Positions 44,880 to 53,134 of a DNA stretch of 64,000 nucleotides are shown in pieces (position 1 is the first letter of the stretch; each line of letters opens with the position of its first letter). The position numbers and the translations under genes were made by a program. The stretch comes from JACTMI01 sp964618415 (GTDB lineage: Bacteria; Acidobacteriota; Thermoanaerobaculia; Multivoradales; JAGPDF01): contig CAZUAT010000001.1 of the NCBI GenBank assembly GCA_964618415.1, positions 79,188 to 143,187 on the forward strand, given 5' to 3'. Below the pieces are notes generated by a model, which made no database searches, was not told where the DNA came from, and saw only the letters and a list, made by a program, of their open reading frames with translations.

Positions 44880-45856
44880 CCAAGCCCTTGCGCATCGCCA
44901 TCACCGGCGCGGCCGGCAACATCGGCTACGCCCTCGCCTTCCGTCTGGCCGCCGGCAATCTCGCTGGCCCGGACCGCCCCGTCGTCCTCCAGCTGCTCGA
45001 GATTCCGCCCGCTCTGTCGGCCCTGGAGGGGGTTGCCATGGAGCTGCGCGACTGCGCCTTCCCGCTGCTCGACGGCGTCGTCACCACTTCCGACGCCCAA
45101 ACCGCCTTTGACGGCGCCGACGTCTGCTTTCTGGTCGGCGCCAAGCCGCGCGGGCCGGGCATGGAGCGCAAGGACCTGCTGGCCGAGAACGGCAAGATCT
45201 TCGGGCCGCAGGGGCGAGCGATCGCCGCGCGGGCCGCCAAGGACGTCCGCGTTCTCGTCGTGGGCAACCCGGCCAACACCAATGCGCTCATTGCCGCCTC
45301 GAACGCCAAGGGGCTCGATCCGCGTCAGTTCCACGCCATGACCCGCCTCGACCACAACCGGGCGATCTCGCAGCTGGCCGAGCAGACCGGCAGCCACCCG
45401 CGCGACGTCCACCGGATGACGATCTGGGGCAACCACTCGTCGACCCAGGTGCCCGACATCGCGCACGCGACGGTCGGCGGCAAGCCGGCGCCGTCGCTGG
45501 TGGACACCGCGTGGACGAACGACGTCTTCGTGCCTACGGTGCAGCAGCGCGGCGCCGCGATCATCAAGGCGCGCGGCGCCTCGTCGGCCGCCTCGGCGGC
45601 CTCGTCGGCGATCGACCACGTGCGCGACTGGCTGCTGGGCAGCCGCGACGGCGACTGGGTCTCGATGGCAGTGCCCTCGGACGGGAGCTACGGCATCGCC
45701 CCCGGCGTCGTCTACAGCTACCCCTGCGTCTGCAAGGGTGGCGACTTCGAGATCGTCCAGGGGCTCGAGATCGCCCCCGCGACGCGCGAGAAGATGGCCG
45801 CCTCAGAGGGCGAACTGCGCGAAGAGCGCGCCGCCGTCGAGAGCCTGCTCGCCTGA
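44876..45856 (+). CDS. mdh: Malate dehydrogenase, NAD-dependent
   Basis: 326 residues, the usual length of type-2 MDH. ITGAAGNIGYALAFRLA is the NAD-binding loop, LLEIPPAL and VVGNPANTNALIA follow, MTRLDHNRA is the catalytic Arg/Asp segment and IWGNHSSTQVPD carries the catalytic His. Catalyses malate to oxaloacetate in the TCA cycle. ATG at 44876 overlaps the stop of the macroglobulin gene by four bases, an unexpected pair; the open frame upstream is inside that gene. Confidence 0.96.
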   Translation: MTKPLRIAITGAAGNIGYALAFRLAAGNLAGPDRPVVLQLLEIPPALSALEGVAMELRDCAFPLLDGVVTTSDAQTAFDGADVCFLVGAKPRGPGMERKDLLAENGKIFGPQGRAIAARAAKDVRVLVVGNPANTNALIAASNAKGLDPRQFHAMTRLDHNRAISQLAEQTGSHPRDVHRMTIWGNHSSTQVPDIAHATVGGKPAPSLVDTAWTNDVFVPTVQQRGAAIIKARGASSAASAASSAIDHVRDWLLGSRDGDWVSMAVPSDGSYGIAPGVVYSYPCVCKGGDFEIVQGLEIAPATREKMAASEGELREERAAVESLLA

Positions 45857-45884
45857 GCGGCCGCGCCTGCCTGACCTGCGCGCC

Positions 45885-46403
45885 GTGAACGCTGCCATCC
45901 GGTCCGGCAGGCCCGGTGATGCGGCGGCGGTGGCCGCCTGCATCGACCAGGTCGCCCGCGAGCGCCGCTACCTGGCCGTCGTCGAGGGCTTCACGGCGGA
46001 GGAAACCGAGCGTTTCCTGGCCCGCCTCGTCGATGCGGGCGGGGTGCATCTGGTCGCCGAATGGAACGATGAGATCGTCGCCACCTGCGACATCGCTCCG
46101 ATCGCCATGGAAGGGATGCGCCACGTCGGCCGGCTGGGCATCGCTGTCCTGGCGACCTGGCGCGGGCGCGGCATCGGCCGCCGGCTGCTGCGCGAGGCGG
46201 TCGACCGCGCGTTCGCCAGCGGGCTCGCCCGCGTCGAACTCGAGGTATTCGCCTCCAACACTGCCGCCATCCGCCTCTACGAGTCCGAAGGCTTCCGCCT
46301 CGAAGGCCGCCGACGCTGCGCCCGTCGGCTCGACGGAGTGGAGGACGACCTGCTGATCTACGGCCTGCTGGCCGACGAACCCCGACCGCCCGCCTCGTCC
46401 TGA
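45885..46403 (+). CDS. GNAT-family N-acetyltransferase
   Basis: 172 residues. The acetyl-CoA loop R/Q-x-x-G-x-G/A is ATWRGRGIGRRLL, followed by ARVELEVFASNTAAIRLYESEGF, the last strands of a GNAT fold. Closest in style to small RimI/YhhY-like acetyltransferases; the substrate is unknown. GTG at 45885 begins near the conserved first strand, 28 bases after mdh. The last 46 bases overlap the convergent gene. Confidence 0.88.
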   Translation: MNAAIRSGRPGDAAAVAACIDQVARERRYLAVVEGFTAEETERFLARLVDAGGVHLVAEWNDEIVATCDIAPIAMEGMRHVGRLGIAVLATWRGRGIGRRLLREAVDRAFASGLARVELEVFASNTAAIRLYESEGFRLEGRRRCARRLDGVEDDLLIYGLLADEPRPPASS

Positions 46404-46714
46404 CGCTCCAGCCGCACCGCCAGAGGGGCCGAGCCGAGCAGGCCCAGGATCATCGTGGTCAGGTTGGTGACGTTGCGCACCTGAAAACGGAGTTCGTCGC
46501 CGGCGGCGACGTGGAGCGACCTGGTGGTCCACAGCAGAGTGTTGCTGGCGCGCAGGCGGTGGTGGCCGGGCTCGATCTCACGCGTGACGGCCTCGCCCGG
46601 GGCCAGTTCCGCGATCGGTTCGCCGTCGAGTTTGAGGGAGATGAGGTAGCGATCGCCCAGATCGCCGGGCGGCGCACGTTCTATGGTCAGCCGCGCGGGA
46701 AGGGAGGCAGGCAC
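46358..46714 (-). CDS. Small PEGA-like beta-domain protein
   Basis: 118 residues, not assigned to a named family. RYLISLKLDGEPIAELAPGEAVTREIEPGHHRLRASNTLLWTTRSLHVAAGDELRFQV is a short all-beta domain resembling PEGA-type carbohydrate/surface-binding domains; a hydrophobic patch (LTTMILGLLGSAPLAV) follows. No signal peptide. It is divergent to the VOC gene (59-base gap) and its 3' end overlaps the GNAT gene. Coding status is supported by codon usage and the coherent domain, but moderate. Confidence 0.6.
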   Translation of the reverse strand: MPASLPARLTIERAPPGDLGDRYLISLKLDGEPIAELAPGEAVTREIEPGHHRLRASNTLLWTTRSLHVAAGDELRFQVRNVTNLTTMILGLLGSAPLAVRLERQDEAGGRGSSASRP

Positions 46715-46773
46715 GCGGGGTATTGTCTCGCGAATGCGTCGCCGTCGCGACGCCCGGCGAACGGAGTGTGCGC

Positions 46774-47172
46774 ATGAGCGAGACCGAGCCGTCGAAGCCC
46801 ACCCTGAGTCGGATCGGCCAGCTGGCGATCCCGGTAGCCGACCTGGAGCGGTCGGTCGCCTTCTACCGGGACGTGCTCGGGATGACGCTGCGCCATCGGT
46901 CGGGGACCGAGCTGGCGTTCTTCGACTGCTCCGGAGTTCTGCTGATGCTCGACCAGCCGGCCTGGCGGCGCGGCAATCGGTTCGGCAGCATCGTCTACTT
47001 CACGGTCGACAACCTTGCGACGACCTTCGTTCAGCTGGCCGAGGCAGGAGTCGCGTTCGAGGGGCCGCCGCGCGCGGTGGCCAGGCTGGCCGACCGCGAA
47101 ATCTGGATGGCGTTCTTGCGCGACCCTGACGGCAGTCTCATCGGGCTGATGTCGGAGGTCGCACCGGACTAG
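46774..47172 (+). CDS. Glyoxalase/VOC-family protein
   Basis: 132 residues of the vicinal oxygen chelate fold: IGQLAIPVADLERSVAFYRDVLGM at the N-terminus and MAFLRDPDGSLIGLMSE at the C-terminus. The first metal-ligand position (often H) is Q in GQLAIPV and the third is uncertain, so a metal-free or divergent role is possible; the last Glu is kept. GGAG lies 9 bases before the ATG at 46774. The 3' end overlaps the convergent PabB-PabC gene by 35 bases. Confidence 0.85.
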   Translation: MSETEPSKPTLSRIGQLAIPVADLERSVAFYRDVLGMTLRHRSGTELAFFDCSGVLLMLDQPAWRRGNRFGSIVYFTVDNLATTFVQLAEAGVAFEGPPRAVARLADREIWMAFLRDPDGSLIGLMSEVAPD

Positions 47173-48955
47173 CGACCGCGATCCAGCCGCGCACGGCGTT
47201 GACCAGGCGGACCCGATGCGCCCGGCGCAGATCCTCCGGCCGCAGCGGTGCCTCGATCGCCTGCCCACTGCGCAGCAGATGCTCGCGAAACACTCCCGGC
47301 AGCAGGCCCGACTCGAGCGGCGGGGTCACCCACGGATCACCGGTGAACTGAACCATCAGGCTGGTCCGCGTCCCCTCGGTCAGCTCTCCGGCGGAGTTGA
47401 CGAGGAGGAGTTCGTCGATGCCCGGTCCTGCCGCGCGAAGCGCCTGCTCGTACGGCTCGCGCAGCGAGGTCTTGTGGAAAGCGAGCATCCCCTCCGGCGC
47501 CGAGCCTGGTGGACCGATCGCGACCGTCCAGGCGCCACCCCGCTCGACGTACGGTTCGACCTCCCAGCGCTGGGAGCCATCCCGCCCGAGCAGCAGCCGC
47601 ACGCGCAGGTCGACCTCCGAACGCGCTGCGCAGACCGCCTCCAGCTCGCCGCGGACCTGCGCCGCAAACTGTTCGTTGTCGGGTAACGGAAAGTCGAAAT
47701 GGCGAGCTGAAGTGCAGAGCCGTTCGAGGTGCAGATCGAGCAGAGCGACCCCCGGAGGTTGGCGGCCGCCTCGCCAGCGCATCGTCTCGATCAGCTCGAA
47801 GTCGGGCGGCGGACCGTCGAGCACTCGCGCCTTGGCCAGGCACTCGCGCCACTCTTCGGCCGGGTCGGAGTCCCACGTGATGCCGGCCCCGACGCCATAG
47901 CGCCATCGCCCGGCCTCGCGGTCGATCTCCACGGTTCGAATGGCGACCGAGAACCGGGCGTCCCCACCCGGTTCGATGCGTCCGATCGCTCCGCAGTAGA
48001 CCCCGCGTGGTTCGCCCTCCAGCTCCCGGATGAACCGGCTGGTCGCCGCCTTGGGGGCGCCCGTGATCGACGCGCAGGGAAACAGGGCGCGAAAAAGTTC
48101 CGTGAGGCTGGCGGCCGAGCGGGCCGTCACCGTGGAGGTCAACTGCCAGACCGTCGGGTAGCGCTCGACCTCGAACGCCCGCGCCACGACCACCGAGCCG
48201 GGCGTCGCCACGCGCCCCAGGTCGTTGCGGATCAGATCCACGATCATCAGGTTCTCGGCCCGGTCCTTGGGCGAGGCCGCCAGGTCGGCGGCGCGGCCGG
48301 CGTCCTCGCGGGGGAATCGCCCGCGCGGGCGCGTGCCCTTCATCGGCCGCATCACCAGCTGGCCGTCCCGGCGCTCGAAGAACAACTCCGGCGACAGCGA
48401 CAGGATCGCGAACCGGTCTCCCTCCAGCCAGGCCGCATAGGGCGCCTCGCCCGGGGCGAGCAGCTCCACCAGCAACTGCTCGCCGGAGGCGGAGGCGCCG
48501 AGCCGACCGCACAGGGGGAACGAGAAGTTGACCTGGTAAGTCTCGCCGGCTGCGATCGCGGCGCGAATAGCGGCCACCGCCGCGTCGAACGCTTGCCGGT
48601 CGACCCTCGCCGAGCGGTCGGCAAAGCGCGCCGGACGGTTCGGCGCCGCAATCGAGCGCGTCGAAGGCACCGTCCAGACCTCGGGCGCGCGGAAGGTCGA
48701 GAAGGCCGCCAGCGGCGTCGCGCCGCGCGCCGGTGGGTGAGCGACGAGCGCGTCGTCGAACGCGGGTGCCGCCTCGTACCCGACATAGCCGACGGCCCAG
48801 CCGCCCGCGGCAGCCTGCTGCTCGGCCCATGCGAGCAGGCTCGGCAGCTCGTCGACCCGGCGCGCGACCCGGACTGCGGCTGGACGCTCGAAGCGCAGGA
48901 ACGCGTCGCCGCGAGGCTCGGCCCGCAGCAGGGCGCGCTGGATCCCGTCGTGCAC
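47138..48955 (-). CDS. pabB: Aminodeoxychorismate synthase I / lyase fusion (PabB-PabC)
   Basis: 605 residues. The first 370 are the chorismate-binding enzyme: GETYQVNFSFPL, SPELFF, MKGTRPRG, KDRAENLMIVDLIRNDLGRV and CASITGAPK, matching PabB. The rest is a PLP lyase with FHKTSLREPYEQAL (Lys-PLP) and LLVNSAGELTEGTRTSLMV, matching PabC. Together they would turn chorismate and ammonia into p-aminobenzoate for folate. The glutamine amidotransferase PabA is not in this window. GTG at 48955 starts close to the conserved N-terminus. Confidence 0.93.
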   Translation of the reverse strand: MHDGIQRALLRAEPRGDAFLRFERPAAVRVARRVDELPSLLAWAEQQAAAGGWAVGYVGYEAAPAFDDALVAHPPARGATPLAAFSTFRAPEVWTVPSTRSIAAPNRPARFADRSARVDRQAFDAAVAAIRAAIAAGETYQVNFSFPLCGRLGASASGEQLLVELLAPGEAPYAAWLEGDRFAILSLSPELFFERRDGQLVMRPMKGTRPRGRFPREDAGRAADLAASPKDRAENLMIVDLIRNDLGRVATPGSVVVARAFEVERYPTVWQLTSTVTARSAASLTELFRALFPCASITGAPKAATSRFIRELEGEPRGVYCGAIGRIEPGGDARFSVAIRTVEIDREAGRWRYGVGAGITWDSDPAEEWRECLAKARVLDGPPPDFELIETMRWRGGRQPPGVALLDLHLERLCTSARHFDFPLPDNEQFAAQVRGELEAVCAARSEVDLRVRLLLGRDGSQRWEVEPYVERGGAWTVAIGPPGSAPEGMLAFHKTSLREPYEQALRAAGPGIDELLLVNSAGELTEGTRTSLMVQFTGDPWVTPPLESGLLPGVFREHLLRSGQAIEAPLRPEDLRRAHRVRLVNAVRGWIAVASPVRPPTSAR

Positions 48956-49045
48956 CGACGGATTCTCGCCGCTTGCCGGCCCGGATGCGAGCCTGCCCCG
49001 CGACGGGCGTAGGATGCTGCCGCGCCTCGACGAAAGGAGTCCGTC

Positions 49046-49849
49046 ATGAAGCCGATCCGCCGCCCATCCCCGCAGTCGCGTTCGACCCGCGTGCCGGGCA
49101 GGCGCGCGCTCGCGCTGTGGGCCGCGCTCGCCGCCGGCTCCGTCGCGGCCGGTGCTCAGGTGCCCGCACAGGCGGTGCTGCAGGCCGATCCGGCGGGCGT
49201 CCAGGCGATCAAGGCGACTGCCTCCCTGACCGTGCTCGCCCTGCCGGTGGATGCCCACCGCCCGGCCGCGGAGGGGGCGCTGCTCGGCGACCTCGACTTG
49301 GCCCGCCTCGAACAGGAAGTCGAGCAGGCCCGCGAGCGCCTCGAGCGCGCACGCAGGGAGAAGCGCGATATCGCGGTGCGGGGGGGTGTCCGGCGGCCGG
49401 GCTCGACCGGCAGCAGCCGCGACTCCAACCCCGCCGGCGCCTGGCAGGAGATGGCGCTCGAGAGCGCCGAGTCGGATGCCATGCGCGACATGGTCGATGC
49501 GCAGACCCGCCTCACCGAAGCGCCGGTGCGAGCGCCGCGCAACGGCTACGTGGTCGAGTACCTCTATCCGGTCGGCTCCCAGGCGCGCAAGCGCAAGCCG
49601 TTCCTGAACTTCGTGCCGATCGAGTCGACCCGGCTCACCCTCACCCTGGCGAGCGACGCGGCGGCGCCGTTTGCAGCTGGTGGGCGGGTGGCCGTCCAGG
49701 ATTCGAGCGATCCGGAGCTGCGGTTCGTGGCGCGGATCGCGAGCAGTTCGCCGGCAGGGAACCGGACCGTGCTGCAGCTGGTACCGGAGGAGCTGCCGTT
49801 CCTCACGCTCGACACGACGACGGCGGTGGTCGTGTCCCCGTCTCGCTGA
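49046..49849 (+). CDS. Orphan HlyD-like secreted protein
   Basis: 267 residues: basic N-terminus and signal peptide (LALWAALAAGSVAAGA), a short coiled coil (about 84-115, LARLEQEVEQARERLERARREKRDI), then APVRAPRNGYVVEYLYPVGSQARKRKPFLNFVPIE, the outgoing strand of a barrel-sandwich domain, and a beta-barrel-like end. It is a reduced relative of membrane-fusion proteins without an adjacent transporter. ATG at 49046 follows AAAGGAG. Its partner, if any, is elsewhere. Confidence 0.7.
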   Translation: MKPIRRPSPQSRSTRVPGRRALALWAALAAGSVAAGAQVPAQAVLQADPAGVQAIKATASLTVLALPVDAHRPAAEGALLGDLDLARLEQEVEQARERLERARREKRDIAVRGGVRRPGSTGSSRDSNPAGAWQEMALESAESDAMRDMVDAQTRLTEAPVRAPRNGYVVEYLYPVGSQARKRKPFLNFVPIESTRLTLTLASDAAAPFAAGGRVAVQDSSDPELRFVARIASSSPAGNRTVLQLVPEELPFLTLDTTTAVVVSPSR

Positions 49850-49876
49850 CAGACCGGCGCGCCCATCCGGGCCCGG

Positions 49877-51172
49877 TCAGAGCCCGGCAAACTGCACGGC
49901 GAGCAGCGCGCCGACGAGCGAGGCGAGAAAGTTCACCGCGGAACCGTCGAGCAGACGCCGCCGCTCGAGCGTCGCGCCGGCCAGGCTCTCGAAGCTGGTG
50001 GCGAGCAGGGCAACGCCCACCAGCGTCGTCGTCACCCGCGCGAGCTGCCCGTCCGGAAACTGCATGCCGGCCGCCAGCCCCGCCACGACGGCGGCCGCTC
50101 CCAGGCCCGCCGCGGTACCGACCAGCGAGACACCGCCCTCGGTGCCGGCCGGCACCGGCCGCAGCGTCGTCGCTAGCCAGGTCCGCCCACCGACCGCCTT
50201 GCCGATCTCCGACGAGACCGTGTCCATCGCCGCCGTCGTGAGCGCGCCGGCGAGCAGCCAGCGGCCGACCTGAGGGTCGGTGCCGACCAGGCTCAGCAGC
50301 GCGCCGGCGGCCGGCACCGACAGCTTGGCGACGACGCTGGCCACCCCTCGCCGGGCCTCGAACGGCTCGGCGATGCCGGCGGCGCGCTTGCGATCGATCC
50401 CGACCTGGGTTGCCAACGTGCCGAGCAGGTAGAAGGCGGCGACGAGGCCCCAGGCCGCCCAGCCCGCCGCGGCGAGCACGATCGTCCCGCACAGCGCGCC
50501 GACCGCCGCGCCGCCCGCGCGGGCCCCACCGGTCGCCACCGCGGCGATGGCCAGCAGCCCGTTGACCAGCGCCGCCGTGCCGGCTGCCCTCAGGAGCGAC
50601 AGCTCAGCCAGCACGCCCCAGGCGCCCTGGGTGTCGGCAAAGGCGCCGGCGACGAGCGCCGCCATGAGGGGCGCCGTGACGTTGTCGTCGAGGCCGAGCG
50701 GCAGCGACTCGACCAGCGCCGCCGCCAGGGCTGCCGCGGCCGCGAGTCCGAGCGCGAACCCGGGTGCGTATCGCCCCGGCGCGGTCCAGACGAGCAACAG
50801 CGCCGCCGCGCACGTGCCCCCCGCCACGAACGAGCCCAGGCCGAGCCAGCTCTTGGCAGGATTCCACGGCAGCGAGGCGTGGCGACCCCAGCGGCCGCCC
50901 AGCAGCGACGCGAACCCGTCGCCGAACGCCAGCACGCCCCAGCCCGCCGCGGCCACCTCGGGACGGCGATGCCAGACCAGCAGCATCGTCAGGACGACCA
51001 CCGGATAAGCGACGATGCCTGGCGACCAGCCCCGCCGGCGATCGGCCGGACGCCAGAGCTGGCGCCCGCCGACGCGGGGCAACAGGACGACATTGAACAC
51101 GATGGCGGCCGCAGCCAGAGCCGCCGCGCCACCCACCCCGAGCGGTCGCACGGCCAGCGCGGGCAGGCCCAT
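49877..51172 (-). CDS. DUF92 membrane protein with dolichol-kinase-like N-terminus
   Basis: 431 residues, many membrane spans. The N-terminal half (IVFNVVLLPRVGG..., GFGDGFASLLGGRWGRH, NPAKSWLGLGSFVAGG) resembles the SEC59/VTE5 group of CTP-dependent polyprenol/phytol kinases; the C-terminal half (DTVSSEIGKAVG, PVPAGTEGGVSLVGT) is DUF92 (VTE6/TMEM19). Together they suggest a phytyl/polyprenyl-phosphate kinase module. The upstream sequence LPARTLLHIAMGL looks like native N-terminus but has no ATG/GTG/TTG start, so a CTG start about 11 codons upstream is possible. Last gene of the LptD/sugar operon. Confidence 0.75.
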   Translation of the reverse strand: MGLPALAVRPLGVGGAAALAAAAIVFNVVLLPRVGGRQLWRPADRRRGWSPGIVAYPVVVLTMLLVWHRRPEVAAAGWGVLAFGDGFASLLGGRWGRHASLPWNPAKSWLGLGSFVAGGTCAAALLLVWTAPGRYAPGFALGLAAAAALAAALVESLPLGLDDNVTAPLMAALVAGAFADTQGAWGVLAELSLLRAAGTAALVNGLLAIAAVATGGARAGGAAVGALCGTIVLAAAGWAAWGLVAAFYLLGTLATQVGIDRKRAAGIAEPFEARRGVASVVAKLSVPAAGALLSLVGTDPQVGRWLLAGALTTAAMDTVSSEIGKAVGGRTWLATTLRPVPAGTEGGVSLVGTAAGLGAAAVVAGLAAGMQFPDGQLARVTTTLVGVALLATSFESLAGATLERRRLLDGSAVNFLASLVGALLAVQFAGL

Positions 51173-51227
51173 CGCGATGTGCAGGAGCGTGCGCGCCGGC
51201 AGAGCGGCGGCGCGGTCGCCCGTCCGG

Positions 51228-52136
51228 TCAGCGGGAGCGAGCGGCGCGGCGCGCCTCCTGCCAGACCTCCTCGAGTGCGGCCTCGAGCGTGTGCCCGACG
51301 CGCCAGCCGAGTCCTGCCAGGGTGCGGCAGGAGCCCGCAAGCAGGGGCACGTCGACGGGACGGAATCGCTCCGGATCGATCTTCACCTGGACGTTCACTC
51401 CGCTGACTGCGCGCAGCAGCTCCAGGGCCTCGGAGATCGTGATCGCCTTGCCGCTGGCCAGGTTCGCCACCGCGCCCGGCTCGCCCCGGTCGATCAGCAG
51501 GCTCACGCCCGCGACCGCATCGGCGACCGGGACGAAGTCCCGCCGCGCCGCCAGATTGCCCACGCGCAGCACGGCCGGCGCCGTACCCAGTTCGATGGCC
51601 GCCAACTGAGCTGCGAAGCTCGGCAGCGCGAAGGTCGGCGCCTGTCCCGGCCCGACCAGGTTGAACAGGCGCACGACCGTCGCCCCTGCCGCGACTGCCA
51701 GCCGCTCGGCGGCGGCCTTGGTCAGGGCATAGGGCGATCGAGGCGCCGGCGCGCGGCGCTCGTCGATCGGCTGCTCGTCGTCCGGGACCTGCCCGTAGAC
51801 CTCGGCGGTGGACGCAAAGAGGAGGCGGGCGTTGCCCTTCTCGGCAGCGACGTTCTCGGTGCCGAGGACGTTGACCTCGAAGTAGTCGGCCATGCGCTTC
51901 CAGGAGTCACCGACGTGCGACAGCGCCGCCAGGTGCACGATCCGCTCCGGCTCGACCGCGGCGATCGCCTCTCGCACCTGGGCCCGATCCCGCACATCGG
52001 CGGCGACGAACCGCACCCCGGCCTCGAACTGCGCAGGTTCGACACCCAGCGCGATGACCTCGTCACCCCGCTTCGTCAGGTGCGCGACCAGATGGCGCCC
52101 GAGGAACCCCGATGCGCCGGTGACCAGGATGCGCAC
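51228..52136 (-). CDS. rmd: GDP-6-deoxy-D-lyxo-4-hexulose reductase-like (Rmd)
   Basis: 302 residues, extended SDR with ILVTGASGFLGRHLV for NAD(P), the STAEVYG serine region and Y-x3-K (SPYALTKAAAERL). LRVGNLAARRDFVPVADAV and VNLASGK-type motifs are shared with Rmd/GDP-mannose pathway enzymes. It would reduce the keto-sugar made by the dehydratase upstream to GDP-D-rhamnose, or act on another GDP-6-deoxyhexose. GTG at 52136 follows the gmd stop by 11 bases. Confidence 0.85.
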   Translation of the reverse strand: MRILVTGASGFLGRHLVAHLTKRGDEVIALGVEPAQFEAGVRFVAADVRDRAQVREAIAAVEPERIVHLAALSHVGDSWKRMADYFEVNVLGTENVAAEKGNARLLFASTAEVYGQVPDDEQPIDERRAPAPRSPYALTKAAAERLAVAAGATVVRLFNLVGPGQAPTFALPSFAAQLAAIELGTAPAVLRVGNLAARRDFVPVADAVAGVSLLIDRGEPGAVANLASGKAITISEALELLRAVSGVNVQVKIDPERFRPVDVPLLAGSCRTLAGLGWRVGHTLEAALEEVWQEARRAARSR

Positions 52137-52147
52137 CGGCCGACCTC

Positions 52148-53134
52148 TCAGCCGGCGACTGCGACGCGGCGGGCAGCGAAACGCTGCCGCCAGTAGTCGA
52201 GCGTGTCGGCGATCGTCGTCGCGAGGGGAATCTCGGGGGCCCAGCCGGTCGCCGCGCGGAACCGTGAGGCATCCCCGAGCAGTACTTCCACGTCCGAGGG
52301 CCGCAGGCGCTCCGGATCGACCTCGACCCGCACCTCGACCTTCGAGAGGCCGAGCAGCTGGTCGAGCATCGCGCGGATGGTGATCCCCTGCCCGGAAGCG
52401 ATGTTGTAGACCTCACCGGGTTCGCCATGCTGCACGGCGAGCCAGTAGGCGCGCACCATGTCGCGGACGTCGGTGAAGTCGCGCACCGAGTCGAGATTGC
52501 CGACCCGGATCACGGGCTCGCGCACGCCGGCCTCGATAGCGGCGATCTGGTACGCGAAATTCGACATCACGAACACTTCGCCGCGGCGCGGCCCTTCGTG
52601 GTTGAAACCTCGCGTCCGGATCACGCGCAGGCCGTAGCTGCGGAAGTACTGATAGCCGAGAAAGTCCTGGGCGACCTTGGACACCGCGTACGGCGAGAGC
52701 GGGCGCAGCGGATTGTCCTCGCGGATCGGCGTCTCGTCGGGCAGCACCAGGCCGTACTCTTCGGAGGAGCAGGCGATCTGGACGACTGGATCGAGACCGG
52801 CGGCGCGAATCGCCTCGAACAGGTGGATCTGTCCGATCGAGTTGATTTCGAAGGTCTCGGCCGGCGCCACCCAGGAAGTGGGCACGAAGCTCTGCGCGGC
52901 AAGATGGAAGATCGCGTCCGGCCGCGACTGTGCCAGCGTGCGCGCCAGCGAGGTCGGATCGCCGAGCTCGCACTCGACGAGCTGGATGCGGCCCTCCAGG
53001 TGCTCGATGTTCTCGCGCCGGCTCCGCCAGCGACAGGTGCCCCAGACCTCCACCTCCGGATGCCGGGAGAGCAGGAAATCTGCCAGGTGTGAACCGGCAA
53101 AGCCGGTGATGCCGGTGATCAGTACCCTCTTCAT
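52148..53134 (-). CDS. gmd: GDP-mannose 4,6-dehydratase
   Basis: 328 residues. VLITGITGFAGSHLADFLL at the N-terminus, SSEEYG with the catalytic Glu, SPYAVSKVAQDFLGYQY (Y-x3-K), and FNHEGPRRGEVFVMSNFAYQIA follow the GMD pattern. It removes water from GDP-mannose, giving the 4-keto-6-deoxy intermediate for rhamnose/fucose-type sugars of the cell surface. ATG at 53134, with GGAGAA nearby, overlaps the preceding RmlD-like stop (ATGA). Confidence 0.93.
   Translation of the reverse strand: MKRVLITGITGFAGSHLADFLLSRHPEVEVWGTCRWRSRRENIEHLEGRIQLVECELGDPTSLARTLAQSRPDAIFHLAAQSFVPTSWVAPAETFEINSIGQIHLFEAIRAAGLDPVVQIACSSEEYGLVLPDETPIREDNPLRPLSPYAVSKVAQDFLGYQYFRSYGLRVIRTRGFNHEGPRRGEVFVMSNFAYQIAAIEAGVREPVIRVGNLDSVRDFTDVRDMVRAYWLAVQHGEPGEVYNIASGQGITIRAMLDQLLGLSKVEVRVEVDPERLRPSDVEVLLGDASRFRAATGWAPEIPLATTIADTLDYWRQRFAARRVAVAG

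Noticed and set aside
47930..47945. GGTTCGAAT, resembling a tRNA T-loop
   Set aside because: It lies within the PabB-PabC coding frame with no acceptor stem or cloverleaf around it.
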